Shown: positions 42,784 through 50,683 of the stretch, piece after piece
Layout: each line of letters opens with the position of its first letter
Position numbering within the stretch: position 1 is the stretch's first letter
Source of the DNA: Allobogoriella deserti
GTDB taxonomy: Bacteria; Actinomycetota; Actinomycetes; Actinomycetales; Actinomycetaceae
Reading direction: 5' to 3'
Assembly: GCF_042680605.1 (NCBI RefSeq)
Contig: NZ_JBHUEE010000003.1
Coordinates: 124,001-188,000, forward strand
Length of the DNA stretch: 64,000 nt
The notes under the pieces: model-generated
Told to the model about the DNA's origin: nothing
Database searches by the model: none
The model's input: only the letters and a program-made list of their open reading frames with translations
Made by a program: the position numbers and the translations under genes

Positions 42784-44202
42784 CTACGCGGCGACGGCGT
42801 AGACCACCCAGCTCAGCGCGAACGCCATGAATCCGATAGCGGTGCCGATGACGGACCACGTCTTGAGGGTGGTCACGGTGTCGAACCCGCAGAAGCGGCC
42901 GATGAGCCAGAATCCGGAGTCGTTGACGTGCGAGAAGGTGATCGAACCCGCGGTGATCGCCACGACGATCGCCGCCAGCCCCACGCCCGACAGGCCCAGG
43001 TCGGCCACGGCCGGCGCCATGATCGAGCCGGAGGTCGTCGCGGCGACCGTCGCCGATCCCTGCGCCACGCGGAACGCGATCGCGACGAGGAATCCGGCGA
43101 GGATGACCGGCAGCCCCATGGCGTCGAGGCTCTCGGCGAACATCGAGCCGATCCCGGTCTCGGTCAGCACACTGCCGAAGGCGCCACCGGCACCGGTGAT
43201 GAGGATGATGGAGCAGACCGGCGCCAGAGCCTTGTCCACCAGGTCCTCCAGCACACCGCCGAGGGACCGTCCGCGGCGGGGCCGGACGTAGAGCAGGTAC
43301 ATCGCGGCCATGGCCGAGATCAGCAGCGCGATCGGGGTCGCGCCGATCAGCTCGGAGAGGCGGTAGAAGACGTTCTCATCCCCCACCGAACCGGTCTCGT
43401 TCATCGTGCTGAGCAGCGTGTTGAAGAAGATGAGGATCAGCGGTAGCAGCAGGCACAGCACGACCGTGCCGAAACCGGGACGCTCGCTCTCCTCGGTGAC
43501 CTCCGGCTCACCGAGCAGGTTCGGCACCGGGAGGTTCGGGTACCGGCGGGAGATGACCAGGCTGAGTCGGTAGCCGGCGAGGTACCACGTCGGAAGCCCG
43601 ACCAGCAGGGCGACGAAGACGACCAGCCCGATGTCGGCCCCCATGACGGTCGCGGCCGCCGTCGGGCCAGGATGCGGCGGGGTCAGGGCGTGCATCATGA
43701 GGAACGCGCCGATGGACGGCAGTACATAGAGCATGAACGAGCCGCCCAGGCGCCGTGCCACCGTGTAGATGATCGGCAGCATGACGATGAAGCCGGCGTC
43801 GAGGAAGATCGGGAAGGCGTAGAACAGCGACGCCACCGCGAGCGCCAGGGGCGCGCGCCGTTCCCCGAAGGTGGCGAGCATCTTGTCCGAGAGGACCTGT
43901 GCGCCGCCGGAGACCTCGACAAGCCGGCCGAGCACCGCCCCGAAGCCGACCAGGAGCGCCACGCTGCCCACCGTCGAGGAGAACCCGTCGACGACGACCG
44001 TGACCACGTCCGCGACGTCGATCCCGGCCGCCAGCGCCGTCACGAGACTGACGACGGTGAGGGCGAAGAACGCGTGCAGACGGACCTTGATGATGAGGAA
44101 GAGCAGGACCGCGATCGCGGCGACCGCGATGGCGACGAGTGCGCCGGCGGGCCGTTCGGCCAGCGTGACGCTGTCCTCGGCGGACAGAAGGATGCCGTTC
44201 AT
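42784..44202 (-). CDS. GntP-family gluconate/aldonate permease
   Basis: 472 residues with 12-14 membrane segments. GntP signatures: FPIFLDAGFIVMLPIIYTVARRLG (about 130), MMHALTPPHPGPTAA and GSATVAATTSGSIMAPAV. H+-coupled uptake of gluconate-like acids. Its stop is 15 bp from the GntR stop (convergent). It lies 130 bp downstream of the oxidoreductase gene and probably belongs to the same minus-strand transcript as the two enzymes at 44333-46287, so its cargo is probably their substrate, an aldonate. Confidence 0.9.
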   Translation of the reverse strand: MNGILLSAEDSVTLAERPAGALVAIAVAAIAVLLFLIIKVRLHAFFALTVVSLVTALAAGIDVADVVTVVVDGFSSTVGSVALLVGFGAVLGRLVEVSGGAQVLSDKMLATFGERRAPLALAVASLFYAFPIFLDAGFIVMLPIIYTVARRLGGSFMLYVLPSIGAFLMMHALTPPHPGPTAAATVMGADIGLVVFVALLVGLPTWYLAGYRLSLVISRRYPNLPVPNLLGEPEVTEESERPGFGTVVLCLLLPLILIFFNTLLSTMNETGSVGDENVFYRLSELIGATPIALLISAMAAMYLLYVRPRRGRSLGGVLEDLVDKALAPVCSIILITGAGGAFGSVLTETGIGSMFAESLDAMGLPVILAGFLVAIAFRVAQGSATVAATTSGSIMAPAVADLGLSGVGLAAIVVAITAGSITFSHVNDSGFWLIGRFCGFDTVTTLKTWSVIGTAIGFMAFALSWVVYAVAA

Positions 44203-44332
44203 GATTCACCTTTGAGGGCGTGGGTGTGGACCCGCCCGCCGGATGCCCGGCACCCGGACGCACTGCGGCGCCGCGACGCGGCGTGGCAGGACGACCGGAG
44301 CGACCGGAGCTCGGCGGGCGGGTGGGGCGGGG

Positions 44333-45307
44333 TCAGGCGCTGGGCTTGCCCTTCGGGGCCGGGCCGAGCTCACGGAGCAGGTCACTCATCCGCTTGTACG
44401 CCCGGTTGCGGTACGCGATGAGCTCGGCCTTGGTCTCGTCGTCGAAGTCGCCGGTGATGCCCTTGCCGTTCTTGACGCCCTTACGGTCGGCGGCGACGGC
44501 GTCGGAGATCATCTGCGGGGTGGACAGGCGCTCGCCGAAGGCCTCCTCGAACGTACGGAAGCAGTTCTCGTACACGTCCAGGCCGGCCTGGTCGGCGATG
44601 GCGAACGGGCCGAAGAATCCGAGCCGGAACCCGAACGTGGTCCGCACGATCGTGTCCACGTCCTCAACGGTGGCCACGCCCTCCTCGACGACGGAGGTCG
44701 CCTCCTTCAGCAGCGCGTACTGCAGACGGTTGAGGACCATGCCCGGGGTGTCGGCGACCTGAGCACCCTCCCGACCCGCACGAGCCAGCAGGTCCTTGAC
44801 CGCCTCGACGACGTCCGGCGTCGTCGCCTCACCGGCGACCAGCTCCACGCCGGGGATGAACGGCGCCGGGTTGGAGAAGTGGACGGTGAGGAACCGCTCC
44901 GGGTTCGTCACCGCCGGGGCCAGCACATGCACCGGGATGGTGGAGGTGTTGGTGCCGATGATGGCGTCCGGGCGGGCGTGCTTGCAGATCTCGGCGAGGA
45001 CGTTCTGCTTGACGTCGGGCCGCTCGAAAACGGCCTCCTCGATGAAGTCGACGTCGGCGACGGCCTCGGCGAGCGTGCGGCCCGCCGTGAGGTTGCCGCG
45101 GATCTTCTCGGTCGAGCCGGGCTCGTACAGGCCCTGGTCCTCGAAGTCCTGCGCCTCGGCCAGCAGGCGCTCGAGCCCCTTGACGGAGGCCTCGACGTCG
45201 ACGTCGACGATCTCGACGTGGAAGTCGGCCAGTGCGAGGCTCTGGGCGATCCCGCCGCCCATGTACCCGGCACCGACAATGGTGACGGTGGAGATGGTCC
45301 TGCTCAT
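44333..45307 (-). CDS. 3-hydroxyacyl-CoA-dehydrogenase-like oxidoreductase (aldonate 3-dehydrogenase candidate)
   Basis: 324 residues. The NAD site is VGAGYMGGGIAQ (about 11-22), the catalytic His sits in TVHFSNPAPFIPGVELV, and a C-terminal helical domain carries NRLQYALLKEATSVVEEG. The fold includes fatty-acid beta-oxidation enzymes but also L-gulonate 3-dehydrogenase, which oxidises C3 of an aldonate. No acyl-CoA genes are nearby while a GntP permease and a TIM-barrel isomerase/epimerase-type enzyme are, so an aldonate is the more likely substrate. The exact acid is unknown. Confidence 0.75.
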   Translation of the reverse strand: MSRTISTVTIVGAGYMGGGIAQSLALADFHVEIVDVDVEASVKGLERLLAEAQDFEDQGLYEPGSTEKIRGNLTAGRTLAEAVADVDFIEEAVFERPDVKQNVLAEICKHARPDAIIGTNTSTIPVHVLAPAVTNPERFLTVHFSNPAPFIPGVELVAGEATTPDVVEAVKDLLARAGREGAQVADTPGMVLNRLQYALLKEATSVVEEGVATVEDVDTIVRTTFGFRLGFFGPFAIADQAGLDVYENCFRTFEEAFGERLSTPQMISDAVAADRKGVKNGKGITGDFDDETKAELIAYRNRAYKRMSDLLRELGPAPKGKPSA

Positions 45308-45366
45308 TCGTGGCTCCTCGGTCCGCCGGCTGTGCCGGCCTGGATGTCTCGGTGCGGGCCCGTGCC

Positions 45367-46287
45367 TCAGCGCAGGGCGGAGGTCAGCACCTGGCGGATG
45401 TAGTCCTTGTTCTCGGCGCACACGCCGATGGAGTCGCTGCCGTAGTGCTCGCAGCAGAACGGGCCGGAGTAACCGAGCTCGAGCGCGCGGCGGATCACGG
45501 CACGGTAGTTGATGACGCCGTACTTCAACGGCATCGGCGCCGACGCGTACGAACCGGTACGGGGATCCTCGTCGCGCATGTAGTTCTTGATGTGCCAGAA
45601 GTTCGAGTGCGGGAGGACCTTCTCGAACATCTCCTGGTACGGCGGCATCGGCCGGTGCAGCCGGATGAGGTTGCCGAGGTCGGGGTTGAGGCCGACGGCG
45701 GGGTGGGCGACGTCGGTGACGAACTCGACGGCGTCGTCGGGCGTGCCGACGTAGGTGTCCTCGTACATCTCGAGGCTGAGCTGGATGCCGTTCCGCTGCG
45801 CATGCTCGCCGAGCTCGCGGGTGCGCTCGATGGCGAGCGGTCGCAGCTCCGGGTCGTCCACGTGGCCGTCGACCAGCCAGAACCACAGGGCCTTCTGCTG
45901 CTCGGGCGTCACGGCCTGCATGAAGCCGGTGTTGACCACCGTGGCACCGAACTCGGGCGCGAGGTCGATGAGGCGGTGCGCGGTACGCAGGTTCTCCTCA
46001 CCGTGCTCGACGTCGACGACGCTGTTGCGCGTCATGGAGATCGAGGAGACGGCCAGGCCCTCGTCGGCCAGGACCGCCTGGAACTCCTTGACGCGGGCGT
46101 CGGACAGCTTGCCCAGGGGGACCCAGGCGTCGGTGGGGTCGATGTGGTCGAAGCCGAGCTCGCGCACCTGGCGCATCTGAGCGGCCCACACGGAGGCCGG
46201 CGCTTCCGCGATGGGGGTGCCGTCCGGGGCGGTGGGGCCGAACGGCAGCATGTTGCAGGCGATCGGCCAGCTCTCTGCGGTGAACAT
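45367..46287 (-). CDS. Xylose-isomerase-like TIM-barrel protein (sugar isomerase/epimerase or keto-acid decarboxylase)
   Basis: 306 residues of the AP-endonuclease-2/xylose-isomerase-like family. The four expected metal ligands are visible: Glu in LSLEMYED, Asp in LNPDLGN, His in FWHIKNY and Glu in CCEHYG. Members isomerise or epimerise sugars, but the 3-oxo-isoapionate decarboxylase of the apionate pathway also uses this fold. Placed 59 bp upstream of the aldonate-dehydrogenase candidate and divergent from a DAK kinase; decarboxylation of a 3-keto-aldonate to erythrulose would link the two operons. This is inference. Confidence 0.75.
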   Translation of the reverse strand: MFTAESWPIACNMLPFGPTAPDGTPIAEAPASVWAAQMRQVRELGFDHIDPTDAWVPLGKLSDARVKEFQAVLADEGLAVSSISMTRNSVVDVEHGEENLRTAHRLIDLAPEFGATVVNTGFMQAVTPEQQKALWFWLVDGHVDDPELRPLAIERTRELGEHAQRNGIQLSLEMYEDTYVGTPDDAVEFVTDVAHPAVGLNPDLGNLIRLHRPMPPYQEMFEKVLPHSNFWHIKNYMRDEDPRTGSYASAPMPLKYGVINYRAVIRRALELGYSGPFCCEHYGSDSIGVCAENKDYIRQVLTSALR

Positions 46288-46312
46288 CCACGTCCTTCGT
46301 CTCAGTCGGTTG

Positions 46313-46327
46313 CCTATACGATATTGG
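46313..46327. promoter_or_regulatory. CCTATACGATATTGG, imperfect palindrome in divergent promoter
   Basis: A 15-bp site with matching CC/GG ends and ATA/TAT arms around a CGA centre. Lies 25 bp upstream of the TIM-barrel gene start (46287) in the 241-bp divergent region before the DAK gene. Resembles the CCTATAGG sites seen elsewhere in the window. Likely a GntR-type operator; inferred. Confidence 0.4.
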
Positions 46328-46528
46328 CTCGGGGCGAGCGTACGTCAACGTGGGCGCCGACCGGTCACCGCGGGCACAAACTCCGCCGCGCGTGTGTTAT
46401 GCCGGTCGGGGTCTCGGCGCCCGCGCCGCCGGCGGCCCGCTACCGTCGGAACCGAACCGAGCACGGCAGGCACGAACCGTCCGGGCGCGACGGGCACCGG
46501 CCGACGATGACCGAGGAACGAGCGAGCG

Positions 46529-48247
46529 ATGACCTACCTGATCAACACCGCCACCGAGTTCGCCACCGACGCCCTGCGCGGGTTCGTCGCGGCCCACCCG
46601 CAGTACGTGAGCGCCGTGCACGGCGGCGTCGTGCGTTCCACCGAGACGCCCGCGGGCCAGCCGGCGCTGGTCATCGGTGGCGGGTCCGGCCACTACCCCG
46701 CCTTCGCCGGGTGGGTCGGCCCGGGCATCGGGCACGGCGCACCGTGCGGGAACATCTTCTCCTCGCCGTCGTCCTCCCAGGTGTACTCCGTGGCCCGCAA
46801 CGCCGAGAACGGCGGCGGGGTGATCCTCGGCTTCGGCAACTACGCCGGCGACGTCCTGCATTTCGGTGCCGCTGCGGAGAAGCTGCGCGCGGAGGGCATC
46901 GACGTCCGCATCGTCAAGGTCAGCGACGACATCGCCTCGAACAGCCCGGACAACCACCGGGAGCGGCGGGGCATCGCTGGTGACCTGCCGGTCTTCAAGA
47001 TCGCCGGTGCCGCCATCGAGGCCGGCGCCGACATCGACGAGGCGGAGCGCGTGGCCTGGAAGGCGAACGACGCGACCCGGTCCTTCGGCCTCGCATTCGA
47101 CGGTTGCACGCTGCCCGGCGCCGACGAGCCGCTGTTCCACGTCACCGGCGGCCAGATGGCGATCGGTCTGGGGATCCACGGCGAGCCCGGGGTCCGGGAC
47201 GTGCCGATGGGACGTGCGGACGAGGTCGCCGACCTGCTGGTCGACGGAATCATGGAAGACGCCCCGCAAGACCGGTCCGGCCGGGTCGCCGTCCTGCTCA
47301 ACGGGTTGGGGACGGTGAAGTACGAGGAGCTGTTCGTCGTCTACGGTCGGGTTGCCGAACGCCTCGAGCAGGCGGGCCTGACCCCCGTGGTGCCAGAGGT
47401 CGGTGAGTTCGTCACCAGCCTCGATATGGCCGGCCTGTCCCTCACGCTGGTCTTCCTCGACGACGAGCTCGAGAAGTACTGGCTCGCACCGGCGGACACC
47501 CCCGCATACCGGCGCAGCCCTGAGTCCCTCGTTCCCGGACAACGGAGAGAGCGTACGAGCATCTGGGAGGCCGGCGAGGACGAGGTCCCGGACGCCGGCG
47601 CAGACTCGCGCGAGCTCGCCGGGAAGCTCCAGGGCGTCCTGGAGCTGTTCGAGAAGGTCTGCAGCGATCAGGAGGACGAGCTCGGGCGCATCGACGCGGT
47701 GGCCGGAGACGGGGACCACGGCCAGGGCATGGTGTACGGCTCGCACGGTGCCGTCCAGGCCGGACGCGCGGCGCTTGAGCGGGGCGCCGGAGCCCGCACG
47801 CTGCTGGTCCACGCCGGGACCGCGTGGTCCGAATCGGCCGGTGGCACGTCCGGCGCCCTGTGGGGCGCCGCGCTCACGGCGGCCGGCGGAGCCCTGGACG
47901 ACGACGGCGGAGCCGACGACGCGCGTCAGGTCGTCGCGATCGTGGCTGCGGTCGAGGCGGTGCGCCGCCTCGGCGGGGCCGAGGTCGGCGACAAGACGAT
48001 GATCGACGCGGCCACGCCGTTCGCGCAGACCCTGCAGACGGAGTTCGACCGGTCCGGTGACCTGCCCGCCTCCCTCGCCGCCGCAGCGGCGGCCGCGCGC
48101 GAGGGCGCCGAGAAGACGAAGGAGCTGACCGCCCGCCTCGGCCGCTCCCGCGTACTGGGCGAGAAGAGCCTCGGCACGCCCGACCCGGGCGCGCTGTCCT
48201 TCTCGCTGCTCATGACCGCGCTCGCCGAGCATCTCGGCGACCACTGA
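46529..48247 (+). CDS. DAK-family kinase, probable erythrulose (or dihydroxyacetone) kinase
   Basis: 572 residues, DhaK and DhaL domains in one chain as in ATP-dependent kinases. DhaK part (about 1-330): GGGSGHYPAFAGWVGPG and the covalent substrate histidine His217 in GIHGEPG. DhaL part (about 365-572): GDGDHGQGM metal/ATP site and SESAGGTSGALWG. In Mycobacterium, such two-domain kinases phosphorylate D- or L-erythrulose. Here RpiB-like and TIM-like isomerase genes follow directly, the same set as in tetritol catabolism, so erythrulose is more likely than dihydroxyacetone. Confidence 0.82.
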   Translation: MTYLINTATEFATDALRGFVAAHPQYVSAVHGGVVRSTETPAGQPALVIGGGSGHYPAFAGWVGPGIGHGAPCGNIFSSPSSSQVYSVARNAENGGGVILGFGNYAGDVLHFGAAAEKLRAEGIDVRIVKVSDDIASNSPDNHRERRGIAGDLPVFKIAGAAIEAGADIDEAERVAWKANDATRSFGLAFDGCTLPGADEPLFHVTGGQMAIGLGIHGEPGVRDVPMGRADEVADLLVDGIMEDAPQDRSGRVAVLLNGLGTVKYEELFVVYGRVAERLEQAGLTPVVPEVGEFVTSLDMAGLSLTLVFLDDELEKYWLAPADTPAYRRSPESLVPGQRRERTSIWEAGEDEVPDAGADSRELAGKLQGVLELFEKVCSDQEDELGRIDAVAGDGDHGQGMVYGSHGAVQAGRAALERGAGARTLLVHAGTAWSESAGGTSGALWGAALTAAGGALDDDGGADDARQVVAIVAAVEAVRRLGGAEVGDKTMIDAATPFAQTLQTEFDRSGDLPASLAAAAAAAREGAEKTKELTARLGRSRVLGEKSLGTPDPGALSFSLLMTALAEHLGDH

Positions 48248-48273
48248 CCACGAGGAACGAGGAGAGATCCACC

Positions 48274-48732
48274 ATGGGACTACGCATCGTCGTCGGCGGT
48301 GACAACGCCGGCTTCAACTACAAGGAGGCCCTCAAGCAGGACCTCGAGAAGGACGAGCGGGTCGAGGAGGTGACCGACGTCGGGGTCGTCGGCACCGACG
48401 ACGGCACCTACTACCCGAATGTCGCCATCGCCGCGGCGGAGAAAGTCGCAGCCGGTGAGGCGGACCGCGCCCTGCTCATCTGCGGCACCGGACTCGGCGT
48501 CGCCATCTCCGCCAACAAGGTCAAGGGCGTGCGCGCGGTGACCGCTCACGACATCTACTCCGTGCAGCGCTCGGTGCTGTCCAACAACGCCCAGGTGCTG
48601 TGCATGGGTGAGCGCGTGGTGGGCCTCGAGCTCGCGCGCACACTCGTCAAGGAATGGCTCGGCCTGGAGTTCGACCCGACCTCGTCCTCCGGCCCCAAGG
48701 TCGACGCCATCTGCGCCTACGAGGGCATCTGA
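48274..48732 (+). CDS. RpiB-family sugar-phosphate isomerase (D-erythrulose 4-phosphate isomerase candidate)
   Basis: 152 residues, RpiB fold. Catalytic Cys70 in LICGTGLGVAI. The N-terminal substrate loop is GGDNAGFNYKE where ribose-5-phosphate isomerases have a D-H-A-G type motif; the Asn-for-His change and the SVLSNNAQVL segment resemble EryI/DerI enzymes that act on erythrulose 4-phosphate. GAGGAGAG ribosome site upstream. The gene lies 26 bp after the kinase and 3 bp before the TIM-like gene. Confidence 0.82.
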   Translation: MGLRIVVGGDNAGFNYKEALKQDLEKDERVEEVTDVGVVGTDDGTYYPNVAIAAAEKVAAGEADRALLICGTGLGVAISANKVKGVRAVTAHDIYSVQRSVLSNNAQVLCMGERVVGLELARTLVKEWLGLEFDPTSSSGPKVDAICAYEGI

Positions 48733-48735
48733 GGC

Positions 48736-49512
48736 GTGCCGGAGGGAACGGCGACCTCCCGGCCGGTCTGGATCGGCACGAGCTGGAAGATGAACAAGAC
48801 CCTGGCCGAGGCCAGGGAGTGGACGGCCGGCGTCCTGGCGACGTTGGCCGAACGGCCGGAATTGATGAGCGGCATCCAGCCGTTCGTCATCCCGCCGCTG
48901 ACCGCCCTGACCACCGTCCGGGAGTTGCTCGGCGAGAACTCACCGGTCCTGCTCGGGGCGCAGAACGCACACTGGGAGGATGCCGGTGCGTGGACCGGCG
49001 AGGTCTCGGTCCCGCAGGCCGCCGACGCCGGAGCGCAGCTGATCGAGATCGGTCACTCGGAGCGCCGTGAACACTTCGGCGAGACGGTGGAAACCACCCG
49101 GTTGAAGGTCGCCGCGACGCTCCGGCACGACCTGACTCCGCTGCTGTGCATCGGTGAACCGCTCGAGGTTCACGACGCCGGCGGTTCGGCCGGATTCATC
49201 CTCGATCAGGTCCGCGGCGCCGTCGACGGCCTGCCGGAGGAGCAGCTGGGGCGGATCCTGCTCGCGTACGAGCCGATCTGGGCCATCGGCGAGCAAGGGC
49301 GCCCGGCGACCCCCGCCGACCTCGCGGACCCGGTCGCCGCCCTGCAGGCCGAGTTCGGCGCCTCCGTCCGTGCCGTGCTGTACGGCGGCTCGGTCAACAC
49401 CGACAACGCCGCCGACCTGCTGGCCATCCCCGGCATCGACGGACTGTTCGTCGGCCGCACCGCGTGGGAGCTCGACGGCTTCCGCCGTCTCCTCGAGATC
49501 GCCGCGGCCTGA
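48736..49512 (+). CDS. Triose-phosphate-isomerase-like protein (L-erythrulose 1-phosphate isomerase candidate)
   Basis: 258 residues from a GTG. TIM fold with the catalytic His107 in IGHSERRE and Glu179 in AYEPIWAIG. The N-terminal motif is GTSWKMNK: the catalytic lysine is kept (Lys18), but the near-invariant Asn before Trp in true triose-phosphate isomerases (NWK) is Ser16. The same change is known in EryH/LerI-type enzymes that isomerise erythrulose phosphates. Together with the DAK and RpiB-like genes this argues for a tetrulose-phosphate role rather than glycolysis. Confidence 0.82.
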   Translation: MPEGTATSRPVWIGTSWKMNKTLAEAREWTAGVLATLAERPELMSGIQPFVIPPLTALTTVRELLGENSPVLLGAQNAHWEDAGAWTGEVSVPQAADAGAQLIEIGHSERREHFGETVETTRLKVAATLRHDLTPLLCIGEPLEVHDAGGSAGFILDQVRGAVDGLPEEQLGRILLAYEPIWAIGEQGRPATPADLADPVAALQAEFGASVRAVLYGGSVNTDNAADLLAIPGIDGLFVGRTAWELDGFRRLLEIAAA

Positions 49513-49530
49513 CCCGCCCCGCCCGGGCGC

Positions 49531-49639
49531 GAGTCGTCACTTGTGTGCCGAGTCGTCAGTCACGTGCCGGTATCTCGACGTCAAGATATGACAAGTCGGC
49601 ACAGGAATGACAACTCGGCACATAGATGACCACTCGGCG
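49531..49639. repeat. Array of 19-bp-period TGAC-N-A-N-TCGGCA repeats around a central palindrome
   Basis: Forward units TGACAAGTCGGCA (49589), TGACAACTCGGCA (49608) and TGACCACTCGGCG (49627) are spaced exactly 19 bp. On the left the same unit occurs in reverse (TGCCGAGTCGTCA at 49546-49558, a partial copy at 49531-49539), again 19 bp apart. The centre, 49571-49588, is a near-perfect 18-bp palindrome (one mismatch pair). The array fills the gap between the convergent TIM-like and SDR genes. A second array lies at 50602-50673. It may act as a bidirectional terminator or a mobile-type repeat. Confidence 0.8.
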
Positions 49640-49678
49640 CATGGGTGGGCGGGTGGTCGGACGGCGCGCTCATGCGCC

Positions 49679-50452
49679 TCAGAACATGTGCTTGCCGCCG
49701 TCGATCCGGAACGTCTCACCCGTGAGGTAGCCGGCGTTCGCGGACAACAGGAAGGCGATGAGCGCCGCAACCTCCTGCGGCTTGCCCACTCGGCCGGCCG
49801 GGATGCCGGCAGACATCTCGGCCTTGCGCTCCTCGGTCAGCGTGCCGCCCATGATGTCGGTGTCGATGGGGCCGGGCGCGACGGCGTTGACCGTGATGCC
49901 GTCCGGACCCAACTCCCGCGCCGCCCCGCGGGTCAGGCCCAGCACGGCCGCCTTCGCCGCGGCGTACCCGCCCTTCGAGAACGTGCCGCCGCCGTCGAAG
50001 GCGGTGATCGACGAAGTGTTGACGATCCGGCCGACCCCGGCGGCACGCATCCGTGGCGCCGCCCCGCGGAGCATGAGAAACGATCCGGTCGCGCTGACCG
50101 CCATGACCCGGTTCCACTCCTCGAGGCTCTGGTCCGCCAGGGGTGTCGGAGAGGGGACGCCGGCCAGGTTGACCAGGCCGACCACGGGTGGCAGATCGGC
50201 CTCGTCGACGGCCTGATAGATGCGGCGGACCGACTCCTCATCGGTCACGTCCGCCGGGATGTCGACGGCGGTGTGCCCCGCGGCCACCAGTTCCTCTCGC
50301 ACCTGTCGTAGTCCGTCCGCGTCACGGTCCACCAGAGCGAGGGCCCACCCCTCGGCCGCGAGCGTGCGGGCAACCTCGCGCCCGATACCCCGGAGACCGC
50401 CGGCTCCGGTGACGACGGCGGTGCGTGCGTGCGGGAATTCGGTGGCAGCCAA
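49679..50452 (-). CDS. SDR oxidoreductase (polyol/tetritol dehydrogenase candidate)
   Basis: 257 residues, SDR with TGAGGLRGIG cofactor motif (about 15-24), NTSSITA serine, GYAAAKAAV Tyr/Lys and a full C-terminus NAGYLTGETFRIDGGKHMF. It lies convergent to the erythrulose-phosphate genes. A threitol or erythritol dehydrogenase making erythrulose would fit, but the motif level does not separate this from other SDRs. The promoter region carries CCTATAGG (50496-50503), and the gene is bracketed by 19-bp repeat arrays. Confidence 0.75.
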   Translation of the reverse strand: MAATEFPHARTAVVTGAGGLRGIGREVARTLAAEGWALALVDRDADGLRQVREELVAAGHTAVDIPADVTDEESVRRIYQAVDEADLPPVVGLVNLAGVPSPTPLADQSLEEWNRVMAVSATGSFLMLRGAAPRMRAAGVGRIVNTSSITAFDGGGTFSKGGYAAAKAAVLGLTRGAARELGPDGITVNAVAPGPIDTDIMGGTLTEERKAEMSAGIPAGRVGKPQEVAALIAFLLSANAGYLTGETFRIDGGKHMF

Positions 50453-50495
50453 CCTCTACTCCTGGGTTCGTGCGGCGTCGGACGTCGTCGTACAT

Positions 50496-50503
50496 CCTAT
50501 AGG
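50496..50503. promoter_or_regulatory. CCTATAGG palindrome upstream of the SDR gene
   Basis: Perfect 8-bp palindrome 44 bp before the SDR start, with the same core as TCCTATAGGA at 29229-29238. A candidate operator for an FCD-GntR regulator, for example the one encoded at 50684-51409. Inferred. Confidence 0.45.
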
Positions 50504-50601
50504 GGACGCGTGGCGTCACCCTGCTGGGCCCGGGCCTGGCCCGGTCACCCGGAAGTGCGCGAGCTCCGCGGTCACCGCCGGACCTCCCCGGTGGGACCGA
50601 T

Positions 50602-50673
50602 TGACCAGTCGGCACACAATTGACGAATCGGCACGTCAATGACCAGTCGGCACATGAGTGACGAGTCGCGGAC
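50602..50673. repeat. Second array of the 19-bp-period TGAC..TCGGCA repeat
   Basis: Four direct units start at 50602 (TGACCAGTCGGCA), 50621 (TGACGAATCGGCA), 50640 (TGACCAGTCGGCA) and 50659 (TGACGAGTCGCGG), each exactly 19 bp from the last. There are no reversed copies here. The array is in the 231-bp gap between the GntR stop and the SDR promoter. Confidence 0.8.
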
Positions 50674-50683
50674 TGGGGTGGGT

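Noticed and set aside
44333..45307. Fatty-acid beta-oxidation 3-hydroxyacyl-CoA dehydrogenase
   Set aside because: No acyl-CoA genes nearby; the sugar-acid context and the existence of L-gulonate 3-dehydrogenase in this fold favour an aldonate.
46397..48244. 615-residue minus-strand frame opposite the DAK kinase
   Set aside because: Composition is that of an antisense shadow; the plus strand has every DhaK/DhaL motif.
48736..49512. Glycolytic tpiA
   Set aside because: The NWK asparagine is replaced and the gene is in a tetrulose-phosphate operon, so a specialised isomerase is more likely.
49531..49639. CRISPR array
   Set aside because: Period is 19 bp with the repeat covering most of it, units occur in both orientations and there are no unique spacers or cas genes.
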